This document shows, piece by piece, positions 21,720 through 29,457 of a stretch of 64,000 nucleotides of DNA (positions within the stretch are counted from its first letter, which is position 1; the number at the start of each line of letters is the position of its first letter). Source of the DNA: CAWABB01 sp963780165 (GTDB lineage Bacteria > Bacteroidota > Ignavibacteria > UBA10030 > UBA6906); NCBI GenBank assembly GCA_963780165.1, contig CAWABB010000001.1, forward strand, positions 2,409,146 to 2,473,145, in the 5' to 3' direction. The translations under genes were made by a program, and so were the position numbers. The notes under the pieces are model-generated. The model saw nothing but the letters and a program-made list of their open reading frames with translations. It searched no databases and was not told where the DNA came from.

Positions 21720-23786
21720 ATGCCGCACACTGACAACGCACCACAGACCCGCGCCGGACGTATCCCGCGCCATCCGAGTCAGACCGAACAGGATGAGCTT
21801 GCCATCAACACCATCCGGACGCTTTCGATGGACGCCGTCCAGCAGGCGAAATCGGGCCACCCCGGGATGCCGATGGGTATGGCACCGACGGCTCATCTGC
21901 TCTGGACGAAGTATCTGCGCCATAATCCGGGTAATCCCTCCTGGGTGAATCGGGACCGGTTTGTCCTCTCCGCCGGCCACGGCTCGATGCTGCTGTACTC
22001 GTTGCTCCATCTCAGCGGGTACGATCTCTCGCTTGACGAGCTGAAGAACTTCCGCCAGTGGCATAGCAGGACACCGGGCCATCCCGAGTACGGCGAGACT
22101 CCCGGCGTCGAAGCGACCACCGGTCCGCTCGGCCAGGGAATCTCAAACGCCGTCGGCATGGCGATCGCAGAGAAGTACCTTGCGGCGCGATTCAACCGCG
22201 ATGGCTTTCCGATCATTCAGCATCGCGTGTTCGTCATCGCAGGCGACGGCGATCTGCAGGAGGGCGTGTCGTCTGAAGCGTCTTCGCTCGCGGGACATCT
22301 CGGGCTTGACAATCTGTTCGTGCTGTACGACGACAACCGCATCACGATCGACGGAAGCACGTCGCTGTCGTTCACGGAGAGCGTGAGTGCGCGCTATGCG
22401 GCCTACGGCTGGTTCGTGCAGCAGGTCGACGGCGACGGGAATGATCTGCAGGCGATCGGCAAAGCGATCGATGCGGCGCTTTCGCATCCTGGCCGTCCCT
22501 CGCTCCTCCGGATCAGGACGCATATCGGCTACGGAAGCCCGAACAAACAGGACAGCGCCGAAGCGCACGGTTCCCCGCTCGGCTTCGATGAGGTCGCGGC
22601 CACGAAGGTGCGGCTCGGTTGGGATCCGACCCGTTCATTCTTCGTCCCCGAAGGTGTCCTTCAGTACTACCATGCCGCGGCGGCCCGCGGACATGAGCTG
22701 GAACAGGAATGGAAGGCCATGTTCGCCTCGTACGCGTCGGAGCATCCCGACCTCGCACGGGAATTCGATCGCGCGCTGACGAAGCAGCTCCCGGGAGACT
22801 GGGAAGCCCTCTGGGCCCGGGTCGCACCGGAGTTTGATCCGTCCGCATCGATGGCCACCCGGGAGGCCCAGGGCAAGATTCTGGATGCCGTGCTTCCGCA
22901 CCTTCCGCTTGTCATCGGCGGATCGGCGGACCTCACCCCCTCAAACAACACGCGGTTCAAGGGGGCGGAGGATTTCACGACCACGAAGCGCGATGGCCGC
23001 TACCTCCGGTTCGGGGTGCGTGAGCACGCCATGGGCGCGATTCTCAATGGTATCGCCGTCAGCGGGATGGTCATCCCCTACGGCGGGACATTCTTCACGT
23101 TTGCCGACTACATGCGCCCTGCGATTCGGCTTGCCGCAATGTCGAAGTACCCCTCGATCTTTGTCTTCACGCACGACAGCATCGGGCTCGGAGAAGACGG
23201 CCCGACGCACCAGCCGGTTGAGCAATTGGCCTCACTCCGCGCGATGCCGGGGCTCGTCATTATCAGGCCGGCGGACGCGAATGAAACGGCATATGCATGG
23301 AAATTCGCGCTCGAAAACAGGCAGGGCCCGACGGTCCTGGCGCTGACCCGGCAAAAGGTCAAGGTGCTGGATCAGCATCGCTTCACGCCGGCGCATAACC
23401 TCGTCCGAGGGGCGTACGTCCTGACGGGCTCAGAACGTCCGAAAGTGATCCTCCTGGCAACGGGGTCGGAGGTCCATCTTGCGGTCGCCGCGTATCAGCG
23501 CCTGTCCGGTGCGGGGATTCCGGCGCGCATTGTCAGCATGCCCTCCTGGGAGCTCTTCGAACGCCAGCCGAAGGCATACCGTGACGAGGTCCTGCCGCCG
23601 GATGTGACCGCCAGGGTCGGCATCGAAGCGGCCGTGGGTTTTGGGTGGGAACGGTATCTCGCCCCAAAGGGCGTGTTCATCGGGATGCATCGGTTTGGGG
23701 CATCTGCCCCGTATGAGACGCTGTACGAAAGGTTCGGTTTGACCGTGGAGCGTATCGTGGAAGCAGCGCATGAGGTGATGACATGA
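21720..23786 (+). CDS. tkt: transketolase
   Basis: A 688-residue thiamine-diphosphate enzyme of full length. The N-terminal domain has QQAKSGHPGMPMGMAPTAHL, DRFVLSAGHGSMLLYSLLHL, TTGPLGQGISNAVGMA and the GDGDLQEGVSSEASSLAGHL element that binds Mg-ThDP. The middle domain has RYLRFGVREHAMGAILNGIA with the cofactor-activating Glu, FFTFADYMRPAIRLAA, and DSIGLGEDGPTHQPVEQLAS. It moves two-carbon ketol units in the non-oxidative pentose phosphate pathway. The stop region overlaps rpiB by 4 bp (ATGA). Confidence 0.95.
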   Translation: MPHTDNAPQTRAGRIPRHPSQTEQDELAINTIRTLSMDAVQQAKSGHPGMPMGMAPTAHLLWTKYLRHNPGNPSWVNRDRFVLSAGHGSMLLYSLLHLSGYDLSLDELKNFRQWHSRTPGHPEYGETPGVEATTGPLGQGISNAVGMAIAEKYLAARFNRDGFPIIQHRVFVIAGDGDLQEGVSSEASSLAGHLGLDNLFVLYDDNRITIDGSTSLSFTESVSARYAAYGWFVQQVDGDGNDLQAIGKAIDAALSHPGRPSLLRIRTHIGYGSPNKQDSAEAHGSPLGFDEVAATKVRLGWDPTRSFFVPEGVLQYYHAAAARGHELEQEWKAMFASYASEHPDLAREFDRALTKQLPGDWEALWARVAPEFDPSASMATREAQGKILDAVLPHLPLVIGGSADLTPSNNTRFKGAEDFTTTKRDGRYLRFGVREHAMGAILNGIAVSGMVIPYGGTFFTFADYMRPAIRLAAMSKYPSIFVFTHDSIGLGEDGPTHQPVEQLASLRAMPGLVIIRPADANETAYAWKFALENRQGPTVLALTRQKVKVLDQHRFTPAHNLVRGAYVLTGSERPKVILLATGSEVHLAVAAYQRLSGAGIPARIVSMPSWELFERQPKAYRDEVLPPDVTARVGIEAAVGFGWERYLAPKGVFIGMHRFGASAPYETLYERFGLTVERIVEAAHEVMT

Positions 23787-24232
23787 CTGTCGCGGTAGCA
23801 TCCGACCACGCCGGGTTTGAGCTGAAGCAACTGCTCGTGACGCAGCTCGCGGACGACGGACATGTGATCCTTGACCTCGGCAGCCATACTGCGGATCCGA
23901 GCGACTATCCCGATCATGCGAGGGCAGTCGGTGCGACGTTGCGGGCTGGCACAGCGGAACGGGGGATCGTGGTCTGCGGGAGCGGCGTCGGGGCCTGCAT
24001 TGCCGCCAACAAGATCAAAGGTGTGCGCGCGGGCGTCTGCCACGACGCATACTCGGCGCACCAGGGCGTGGAGCATGACGATATGAACGTCCTCTGCCTG
24101 GGCGCGCGCGTGATCGGGTCCGCCCTTGCGCTCGACATTGCGCGGCTCTTTCTTCAGGCGAAATTCACGAACGAGGAGAGGCACCGGAGGCGGGTTCAGA
24201 AGGTTCTCGACATCGAGAAGCGCCAGGAGTGA
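23783..24232 (+). CDS. rpiB: ribose-5-phosphate isomerase B
   Basis: A 149-residue RpiB/LacAB protein interconverting ribose-5-phosphate and ribulose-5-phosphate. Signatures: VAVASDHAGFELKQLL (the N-terminal SDHAG.elK block), DLGSHTADPSDYPDHA, GIVVCGSGVGACIAANKIKG with the catalytic Cys, and HDDMNVLCLGARVIG. The start codon overlaps the tkt stop (ATGA), giving translational coupling within the pathway. Confidence 0.95.
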   Translation: MTVAVASDHAGFELKQLLVTQLADDGHVILDLGSHTADPSDYPDHARAVGATLRAGTAERGIVVCGSGVGACIAANKIKGVRAGVCHDAYSAHQGVEHDDMNVLCLGARVIGSALALDIARLFLQAKFTNEERHRRRVQKVLDIEKRQE

Positions 24233-24324
24233 GATCGGACCCGACACGTAACGGGTGGGGCACGGAACAGCGCAGGCCGGAGCACAGCTCCGGAGAACGA
24301 TCAGGCACGAACGGGGGTTTCCAC

Positions 24325-25449
24325 ATGGGCGTGTTGCACGAGCTTGAACGGTTGGGGCAGAGCATCTGGTTTGACAACATCAGCCGGAACATGCTGATGA
24401 GCGGAAGTCTCCGCCGCATGGTCGAGGACGGCCTCCTTGGCGTCACATCGAATCCGACGATCTTCGACAAGGCAATCTCAGGCAGCAGCGACTACGACGA
24501 CCAGCTTCGGAAGCTCCTCGCGGAGCGGCCCGGGATCCGCGTGGAAGAGATCATCCAGGAGCTTATGGCGGAGGACGTGCGGCAGGCCGCGGACGATCTA
24601 CGGCCCGTGTTCGATCGGACCGGCGGGCGTGACGGATACGTCAGCGTCGAAGTCTCGCCCGCGAAGGCGCGCGATACCGGGGCGACGATCCAGGAGGCGC
24701 GCCTCCTGTGGAAGATGATCAACCGTCCGAATCTCATGGTGAAGATCCCGGCAACAGTCGAGGGGCTCCCCGCCATCGAGCAGGCGATCGCCGAAGGCAT
24801 CAACATCAACGTGACGCTGATCTTCTCGCTTGCCCGGTACCGGGAAGTGGCCGGGGCGTACATCCGGGGGCTGGAGCGCAGGGCGAAAGCGGGGCTTCCG
24901 CTTGCACCCGTCGCGTCCGTGGCAAGCGTGTTTGTGAGCCGTGTCGACACCCTCATTGACGCTCTGCTGGACCGGCGCGCTGCGAGCGACCCTGCACAGG
25001 CGCCGCGCCTTGCCTTGCTGAAGGGGCAGGCGGCCGTTGCGAACGCCAAGCTGATCTACCGTGCCTTCCAGGAGATCGTCTCCGATCCCAGATTCGAAGC
25101 GTTCCATGTTCTCGGAGCGCGGGAACAACGCCCGCTGTGGGGAAGCACCAGCACGAAGAACCCTTTGTACGATCCGCTCCTGTATGTCTCCACCCTCGTG
25201 GGGCCGCACACGGTGAATACTGTTCCCCCGAACACGTACACCGAAATCCTGAAGAGCATGAAACCGGCGTTGACCATCGAGACCGACCTTCCCGCCGCGA
25301 GCCGTGTTCTGGCCTCACTCGAGGCATCGGGGATCTCCATGGATGCCGTCATGCGTCAGCTGGAGGACGAGGGGGTGTCCGCGTTTGAGAAATCCTTCGA
25401 CGGTCTCGTTCGCAACATTGAACTGAAACGACAGGTGTTCTCTCGCTGA
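24325..25449 (+). CDS. tal: transaldolase (about 370-residue, actinobacterial-type form)
   Basis: A 374-residue transaldolase. Visible: SIWFDNISRNMLMSG, GVTSNPTIFDKAISGSSDYD (the Thr-Ser-Asn-Pro-Thr-x-Phe block), GYVSVEVSP, MVKIPATVEGLPAIE with the Schiff-base Lys, GININVTLIFSLARY and VASVFVSRVDTLIDALLD. The length and the GTSTKNPLYDPLLYV-like segment match the longer Tal form rather than the short E. coli TalB. It transfers dihydroxyacetone units in the pentose phosphate pathway. I start at ATG 24325, preceded by a GGGGG stretch; the frame upstream to 24229 shows no homology. Confidence 0.93.
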   Translation: MGVLHELERLGQSIWFDNISRNMLMSGSLRRMVEDGLLGVTSNPTIFDKAISGSSDYDDQLRKLLAERPGIRVEEIIQELMAEDVRQAADDLRPVFDRTGGRDGYVSVEVSPAKARDTGATIQEARLLWKMINRPNLMVKIPATVEGLPAIEQAIAEGININVTLIFSLARYREVAGAYIRGLERRAKAGLPLAPVASVASVFVSRVDTLIDALLDRRAASDPAQAPRLALLKGQAAVANAKLIYRAFQEIVSDPRFEAFHVLGAREQRPLWGSTSTKNPLYDPLLYVSTLVGPHTVNTVPPNTYTEILKSMKPALTIETDLPAASRVLASLEASGISMDAVMRQLEDEGVSAFEKSFDGLVRNIELKRQVFSR

Positions 25450-25458
25450 GGAGGTCTG

Positions 25459-26202
25459 ATGAAGGCCCTTGGAATCGATGTCGGTGGCAGCGGCATTAAG
25501 GGTGCCATTGTTGACACGCGCACGGGGCGACTCATCAGCGAGCGATTCCGCGTGCCCACCCCGGAGCCGTCGACGCCGCGCGCCGTCGGGGCGGCCATGG
25601 CTCGCCTCATCCAGCATTTCGAATGGAAGGGGCCGGTGGGGTGCGGACTGCCCGGTCCCGTCAAGAGGGGCCGCCTGGTCACGATGAGCAACCTGCACAA
25701 GGCGTGGGTAGGGTTGTCGGTGGCGGACGCGCTCAGCAAGGCCTGCGGCCATCGCGTCACGGTACTCAACGATGCCGACGCGGCAGGACTGGCCGAGATG
25801 AGGTTCGGCGCGGGACGAAAGGAATCCGGTGTCGTGCTCATGCTGACTGTCGGGACCGGCATCGGCTCGGCGCTGTTCGTCGACGGAGTGCTCGTTCCCA
25901 ACACCGAACTCGGACAACTTGACATCCGCGGCAAGCGGGCGGAAAAGCGGGCCTCCGCGAAGGTGAAGAAGGACAAATCGCTTTCATGGGGCGCGTGGGC
26001 GAAGCGGTTCGACGAGTACCTGGGCGCGGTGGAGACGATCCTCCTCCCTGATCTCCTGATTGTCGGCGGCGGCATCAGCCGGCGGTCCAAGAAGTTCGCG
26101 TCGAGGCTGAAGACCCGCGCGCGTCTCGTCCCGGCGCGACTCCAGAACGAGGCGGGCATTGTGGGCGCCGCCCTCGCCGCAGCACGCTCCGAGCGCCGGT
26201 GA
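25459..26202 (+). CDS. ppgK: polyphosphate glucokinase (ROK family)
   Basis: A 247-residue ROK kinase. Visible: LGIDVGGSGIKGAIVD (phosphate 1 loop), FRVPTPEPSTPRAV, GPVGCGLPGPVKRG, VTVLNDADAAGLAEMRFGAG with the catalytic-base Asp, MLTVGTGIGSALFVDG, LVPNTELGQLDIRGKRAEKR, and LLIVGGGISRRSKKF. The ALFVDGVLVPNTELG and AEKRAS stretches and the absence of the ROK zinc cluster point to PpgK, which phosphorylates glucose from inorganic polyphosphate, often also ATP. GAGGAGG stands 5 bp before the ATG. It lies 9 bp after tal, so it feeds glucose-6-phosphate to the pgi/tkt/tal enzymes. Confidence 0.92.
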   Translation: MKALGIDVGGSGIKGAIVDTRTGRLISERFRVPTPEPSTPRAVGAAMARLIQHFEWKGPVGCGLPGPVKRGRLVTMSNLHKAWVGLSVADALSKACGHRVTVLNDADAAGLAEMRFGAGRKESGVVLMLTVGTGIGSALFVDGVLVPNTELGQLDIRGKRAEKRASAKVKKDKSLSWGAWAKRFDEYLGAVETILLPDLLIVGGGISRRSKKFASRLKTRARLVPARLQNEAGIVGAALAAARSERR

Positions 26203-26648
26203 GCACCGAGCATCTCGAGTTCCGGTACTTCGGGTTCTTCGCGGTCCTCAGGCGATATCGCACGACCACGGTCATCGGTTGGGCCGTGACCGCCGCGGGG
26301 ATGGCGGGGTTCATCGCGTCATGGGGCATCCCGGGCGCACGCGGCTTGCTCGATGTCATGCTTGCGGTCGCGACGGTTCTGGCCGGGCTCACGGTCGTGC
26401 AGGTTTCGGTGATGAGCCTGCAGAGCTACGTGAGCGTCCGGTTCCCGCCGCTCCCCGAGGGCATGGCTGAGGCCGAGCGCGCTGCCCTCGAGGCGCTGGA
26501 GCCCGTCATGGCCGAGGTCAGGGACGGCGGATGGCAGGACGCGTTTCATGCGATCGGAGAGGTGCGCGGGATCGGAGAGCGATGGGGGCTGCCGCAGCCC
26601 GAACGCCGCGGGCCTCCGCCCACCAGGCACCACATCAGGGAGACGTGA
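26199..26648 (+). CDS. hypothetical membrane protein
   Basis: A 149-residue protein starting at GTG that overlaps the ppgK stop (GTGA). Two hydrophobic segments, about residues 24-44 (TTVIGWAVTAAGMAGFIASW) and 52-74 (LDVMLAVATVLAGLTVVQV), are followed by a soluble, charged tail. I do not recognise the family. The overlap ties its expression to ppgK, but no functional link can be drawn from sequence. Confidence 0.62.
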   Translation: MSTEHLEFRYFGFFAVLRRYRTTTVIGWAVTAAGMAGFIASWGIPGARGLLDVMLAVATVLAGLTVVQVSVMSLQSYVSVRFPPLPEGMAEAERAALEALEPVMAEVRDGGWQDAFHAIGEVRGIGERWGLPQPERRGPPPTRHHIRET

Positions 26649-26651
26649 CCC

Positions 26652-27005
26652 ATGGCAGGCCGGCTTGAAGAGTATCAGGAATTCCGGACCCGCATGAACG
26701 AGCGCATCCTCGGGATCGAGAACCGTCCGATCAAGCGCTTCTTCAGCCTTGATACGCTGACGTACGAGCCCGGTGCGCTCGACGCGCGCACGAAGGAGCT
26801 GCTCGGACTGGTCGCGTCCATGGTGCTCCGGTGCGACGACTGCGTGTCGTACCATATCCTGCAGTGCAAGAAGGAGGGCGTGAGCGACGCCGAGCTGTAT
26901 GACGCCTTCAGCGTCGCGCTCACGGTTGGAGGGTCCATCGTCATCCCTCACCTCCGCCGCGCCGTCGCATTCCTGGACGAGGTCAACGCCGCCCCGTCAC
27001 CGTGA
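26652..27005 (+). CDS. carboxymuconolactone decarboxylase (AhpD-like) family protein
   Basis: A 117-residue all-helical protein. The family CxxC-x-x-H motif appears as RCDDCVSYHILQCKKEGV, preceded by LDARTKELLGLVASMVL and followed by ELYDAFSVALTVGGSIVIPH. The redox-active Cys pair suits an AhpD-type peroxidase partner rather than a true decarboxylase. GGGAG precedes the ATG. The gene is 3 bp after the membrane protein gene and 16 bp before the EamA gene, in one apparent transcript. Confidence 0.9.
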   Translation: MAGRLEEYQEFRTRMNERILGIENRPIKRFFSLDTLTYEPGALDARTKELLGLVASMVLRCDDCVSYHILQCKKEGVSDAELYDAFSVALTVGGSIVIPHLRRAVAFLDEVNAAPSP

Positions 27006-27021
27006 GGCTTGCAGCCCGGCC

Positions 27022-27915
27022 ATGAAGAACGCAGGTCGACCGGACGACGTGAAAGCGGAGCTGCTCCTGCTCCTGGTCGTTCTCATCTGGGCCAGCAACT
27101 ACCCCATCGCGAAGTTCAGCATCCGGCAGCTCGACATCTTTGTCTTCAACGCCGTCCGGTATGTCGTCGCGGCAATGCTCCTGGGCGGCATCTTCTGGAC
27201 CACGCGTGCACAATGGGTTCCCGTCGGGCCTGCAGACCGTCCGCGCCTGCTGCGAGCCGGAATCGTGGCCGGCGTGCTCTATCAAATTGCATTCATCGTC
27301 GGCTTGAAGCTCACCACGGCCGGGAACTCGGCCGTGCTGCTCGCCACGGCGCCGCTCTGGACGATCGCCCTGTCCGCCCGGATGCATCGGGAGCCCATCA
27401 CGCTCCGGGTGTGGATTGGCATGGGGCTGTCGCTGGCCGGCGTGGTTATGATCATCGCCGGGAGCGGGCGAAGCCTCAGTGTGGGAGGCGTGGAGATGCT
27501 CGGCGACCTCATTTGCCTCGCTGCGGCATTCTTCTGGGCCTTCAACACCAACCTCCAGAAGCCCCTGCTCGGCAGATACTCTCCGCTGCAGCTCAGTATC
27601 GTCATGATGAGCATCGGAGCGGTGGGTCTGACCCTGACCGCCGTGCCTGCGGCCGTCACGATGGACTGGAGCGCGGTCGCATGGCCCGCTTGGGCGGGAG
27701 CCGTCGCATCGGGAGTTCTGTCGATCGCGGTAGCGAACCTCATCTGGTCGACCGGCGTGAAACGACTCGGACCCGGTCGGACCGGGAGCTTTGGCAACCT
27801 CATTCCGGTCGTTGCGTTGATCATATCGTATCTGACGCTCGGGGAAACGTTCGCGCCGATCCAGATCGTGGGTGCGGCTGTGACGATCTTCGGCGTCGGG
27901 TATGCGCGCCGGTGA
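27022..27915 (+). CDS. EamA/DMT superfamily permease
   Basis: A 297-residue ten-helix protein with two EamA halves: LLLLVVLIWASNYPIAKFSI and GLKLTTAGNSAVLLATAPLW, then DLICLAAAFFWAFNTNLQKP, LSIAVANLIWSTGVKRLGP and LIPVVALIISYLTLGETFAP. It is only distantly similar to the EamA protein at 11897, so a recent duplication is unlikely. ATG 27022 is chosen because the first helix follows directly. The substrate is unknown. Confidence 0.88.
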   Translation: MKNAGRPDDVKAELLLLLVVLIWASNYPIAKFSIRQLDIFVFNAVRYVVAAMLLGGIFWTTRAQWVPVGPADRPRLLRAGIVAGVLYQIAFIVGLKLTTAGNSAVLLATAPLWTIALSARMHREPITLRVWIGMGLSLAGVVMIIAGSGRSLSVGGVEMLGDLICLAAAFFWAFNTNLQKPLLGRYSPLQLSIVMMSIGAVGLTLTAVPAAVTMDWSAVAWPAWAGAVASGVLSIAVANLIWSTGVKRLGPGRTGSFGNLIPVVALIISYLTLGETFAPIQIVGAAVTIFGVGYARR

Positions 27916-27980
27916 CCCCGTATGGCGGGATCGCACTCAAGACACGTTCTTCCATCATCAATCATCTCGAAAGACGCGAC

Positions 27981-28559
27981 ATGAAGAAGTTCCGATGGTT
28001 TGTGGTCTGGGCCTCACTCGGTCTGCTGCCACTGCTGCTGGCCCCGACGGCGGTACAGGCGTCAGATCCGCCCACCCCGGGGAGCTTTCGCGCGGAACTC
28101 GACATTCAGATCAACGACCTCGAAAAGAAGCTCGTCTCGCTGGCAGAGGCTATCCCCGCTGAGAAGTACGCGTGGAGGCCGGGGGAGGGCGTTCGTTCGA
28201 ACAGCGAGGTGTTCGCCCACATCGCGCAGGCGAACTACATGTTCCCCTCGCTGCTTGGCGTGAAGGTGCCTGACGGCATCGGGAATGATCTGGAGAAGAA
28301 GCTGACGAAGAAGGGGGAGGTTGTTCCGGCGTTGAAGCAGTCGTTCCTGCATCTTCGTTCCGCGATCGGCGGCCTCACCGATGCGGACCTTGAGAAGCCG
28401 ACCAAACTCTTCCAAAGGGAGAGCAGCGTCATGGGGGCGTACTACCTGGCGACGGGGCATCTGCACGAGCATCTCGGGCAGGCGATCGCCTATGCGCGGA
28501 TGAACGGCGTCGTCCCGCCGTGGACGGCTGAGCGGGAAGCGAAGCAGAAGCAAGACTAG
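27981..28559 (+). CDS. exported DinB-family protein
   Basis: A 192-residue protein with a signal peptide (KKFRWFVVWASLGLLPLLLA, cleavage after VQA) and a DinB-like four-helix bundle: LEKKLVSLAEAIPAEKYAW, SNSEVFAHIAQANYMFPSLL with the first metal His, ESSVMGAYYLATGHLHEHLG with the second His pair, and AIAYARMNGVVPPW. DinB-fold proteins include metal-dependent thiol transferases; exported ones of this type are common but uncharacterised. ATG 27981; a longer in-frame extension upstream crosses the EamA gene and is rejected. Confidence 0.85.
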   Translation: MKKFRWFVVWASLGLLPLLLAPTAVQASDPPTPGSFRAELDIQINDLEKKLVSLAEAIPAEKYAWRPGEGVRSNSEVFAHIAQANYMFPSLLGVKVPDGIGNDLEKKLTKKGEVVPALKQSFLHLRSAIGGLTDADLEKPTKLFQRESSVMGAYYLATGHLHEHLGQAIAYARMNGVVPPWTAEREAKQKQD

Positions 28560-28583
28560 TGCTCCACCAACTATCTGACGTTA

Positions 28584-28660
28584 CACTGCAAGGAGCGCAG
28601 TGCGCGTTCCAACAATGAAGGATGGTCGGGCCCGTTCAGGAATCTTGTTGGAACGGCACT
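28584..28660. repeat. composite inverted repeat with alternative pairings between convergent genes
   Basis: GTTCCAACAA (28606-28615) and TTGTTGGAAC (28645-28654) are perfect 10-bp inverted arms. They are extended by AGTGC (28599-28603) and GCACT (28656-28660), around a 29-nt centre. GCAGTG (28597-28602) can instead pair with CACTGC (28584-28589), so two mutually exclusive structures exist. There is no T-run. It could be a terminator between the converging genes, a small mobile-element relic, or a switch. Confidence 0.5.
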
Positions 28661-29282
28661 AGGCGCGCGGCCGGGGGATGCGGGACGGGTCTCCGCGGCG
28701 CCTCTCGGGGGAAAGGCCAATGCTGGCGCCGGCGGTCGCGTATCCTTCCATCGGGGCGTGGGCTTGCATGCGCGTATGGAGAGGGAGCTGGAATTCGCCG
28801 GGCGCGTCGGCCGATCGGCCGGCAAACACAAGGGCGGGAGACGGCGAGGCGTCCTGCATCGAGCGAACCGGGGACGGTTCCTCGAACAAGGCGGTGCTCG
28901 CATTGTAGATGCTCATCAGGTGCCAGAGGACGCCCGGTTTCGGCCTGCACAGGTCCTTTTCCCAGCGCTCCACGCCTGCCCATGAGTATCCAATCATGGA
29001 CGCGACTTCCTTCAGCGTGAATCCGGCCGATCGCCGCGCGGCGCGAAGGCGCTCGCCGAATGTGCTGTGATGCTTGCGCTCAGTGACCAGGCGGTCGAGG
29101 ATGCGCTCAATCTCTTCCGCGCGCTCCAGGGAGAGATGGACGCGGCGATGCACCACCTGCCAGAGGTACTGCCGTGAGACTCGCATCGCGGATGCGAGTT
29201 GGGCGTTTGTGATCCCCCATTCTTTCATCGTTGCGCCGATGCGCGTGATCGCAGTCTGGACGTGTGGCTCGCTGGATGTCAT
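28659..29282 (-). CDS. transcriptional regulator with two HTH domains (XRE-like)
   Basis: A 207-residue protein. A first HTH near residues 10-50 (ATMKEWGITNAQLASAMRVS, QYLWQVVHRR) is followed by an XRE HTH at about residues 70-125 (TFGERLRAARRSAGFTLKEV, GYSWAGVERWEKDLCRP). The C-terminal 80 residues are low complexity with no clear domain. I start at ATG 29282 since AGAGAG precedes it; the frame extends to 29459 but without homology. It diverges from the GH9 cellulase gene and is a candidate regulator of it. A promoter with tandem operator-like repeats lies at 29314-29353. Confidence 0.78.
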   Translation of the reverse strand: MTSSEPHVQTAITRIGATMKEWGITNAQLASAMRVSRQYLWQVVHRRVHLSLERAEEIERILDRLVTERKHHSTFGERLRAARRSAGFTLKEVASMIGYSWAGVERWEKDLCRPKPGVLWHLMSIYNASTALFEEPSPVRSMQDASPSPALVFAGRSADAPGEFQLPLHTRMQAHAPMEGYATAGASIGLSPERRRGDPSRIPRPRA

Positions 29283-29333
29283 GGCTCTCTCTGCCTCTGC
29301 GGTTTCGGTTCCCATATATATACGCCCGGGATC

Positions 29334-29353
29334 GGGAATTGTTGGGAATTGCC
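29334..29353. promoter_or_regulatory. tandem 10-bp repeats upstream of the double-HTH regulator
   Basis: GGGAATTGTT (29334-29343) and GGGAATTGCC (29344-29353) are direct repeats with a 10-bp period, so both would face the same side of the helix. They lie just upstream of a TATATA box (minus strand, about 29313-29320), over the expected -35, 176 bp from the GH9 start codon to the regulator start codon. An operator for autoregulation is the simplest reading. Confidence 0.5.
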
Positions 29354-29457
29354 CTGCGTTCTGACGCACAATCTTGTGAATCCATCCAATAATCCTGACA
29401 TTTGAACGAAATGCAGGCCAACCGGCGCATCCCGGAGCCAACACCTGGAGCTCATGC

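Noticed and set aside
27009..27980. Upstream extension in frame with the DinB gene through the EamA gene
   Set aside because: The EamA protein is encoded in another frame with clear helices; the DinB signal peptide begins at 27981.
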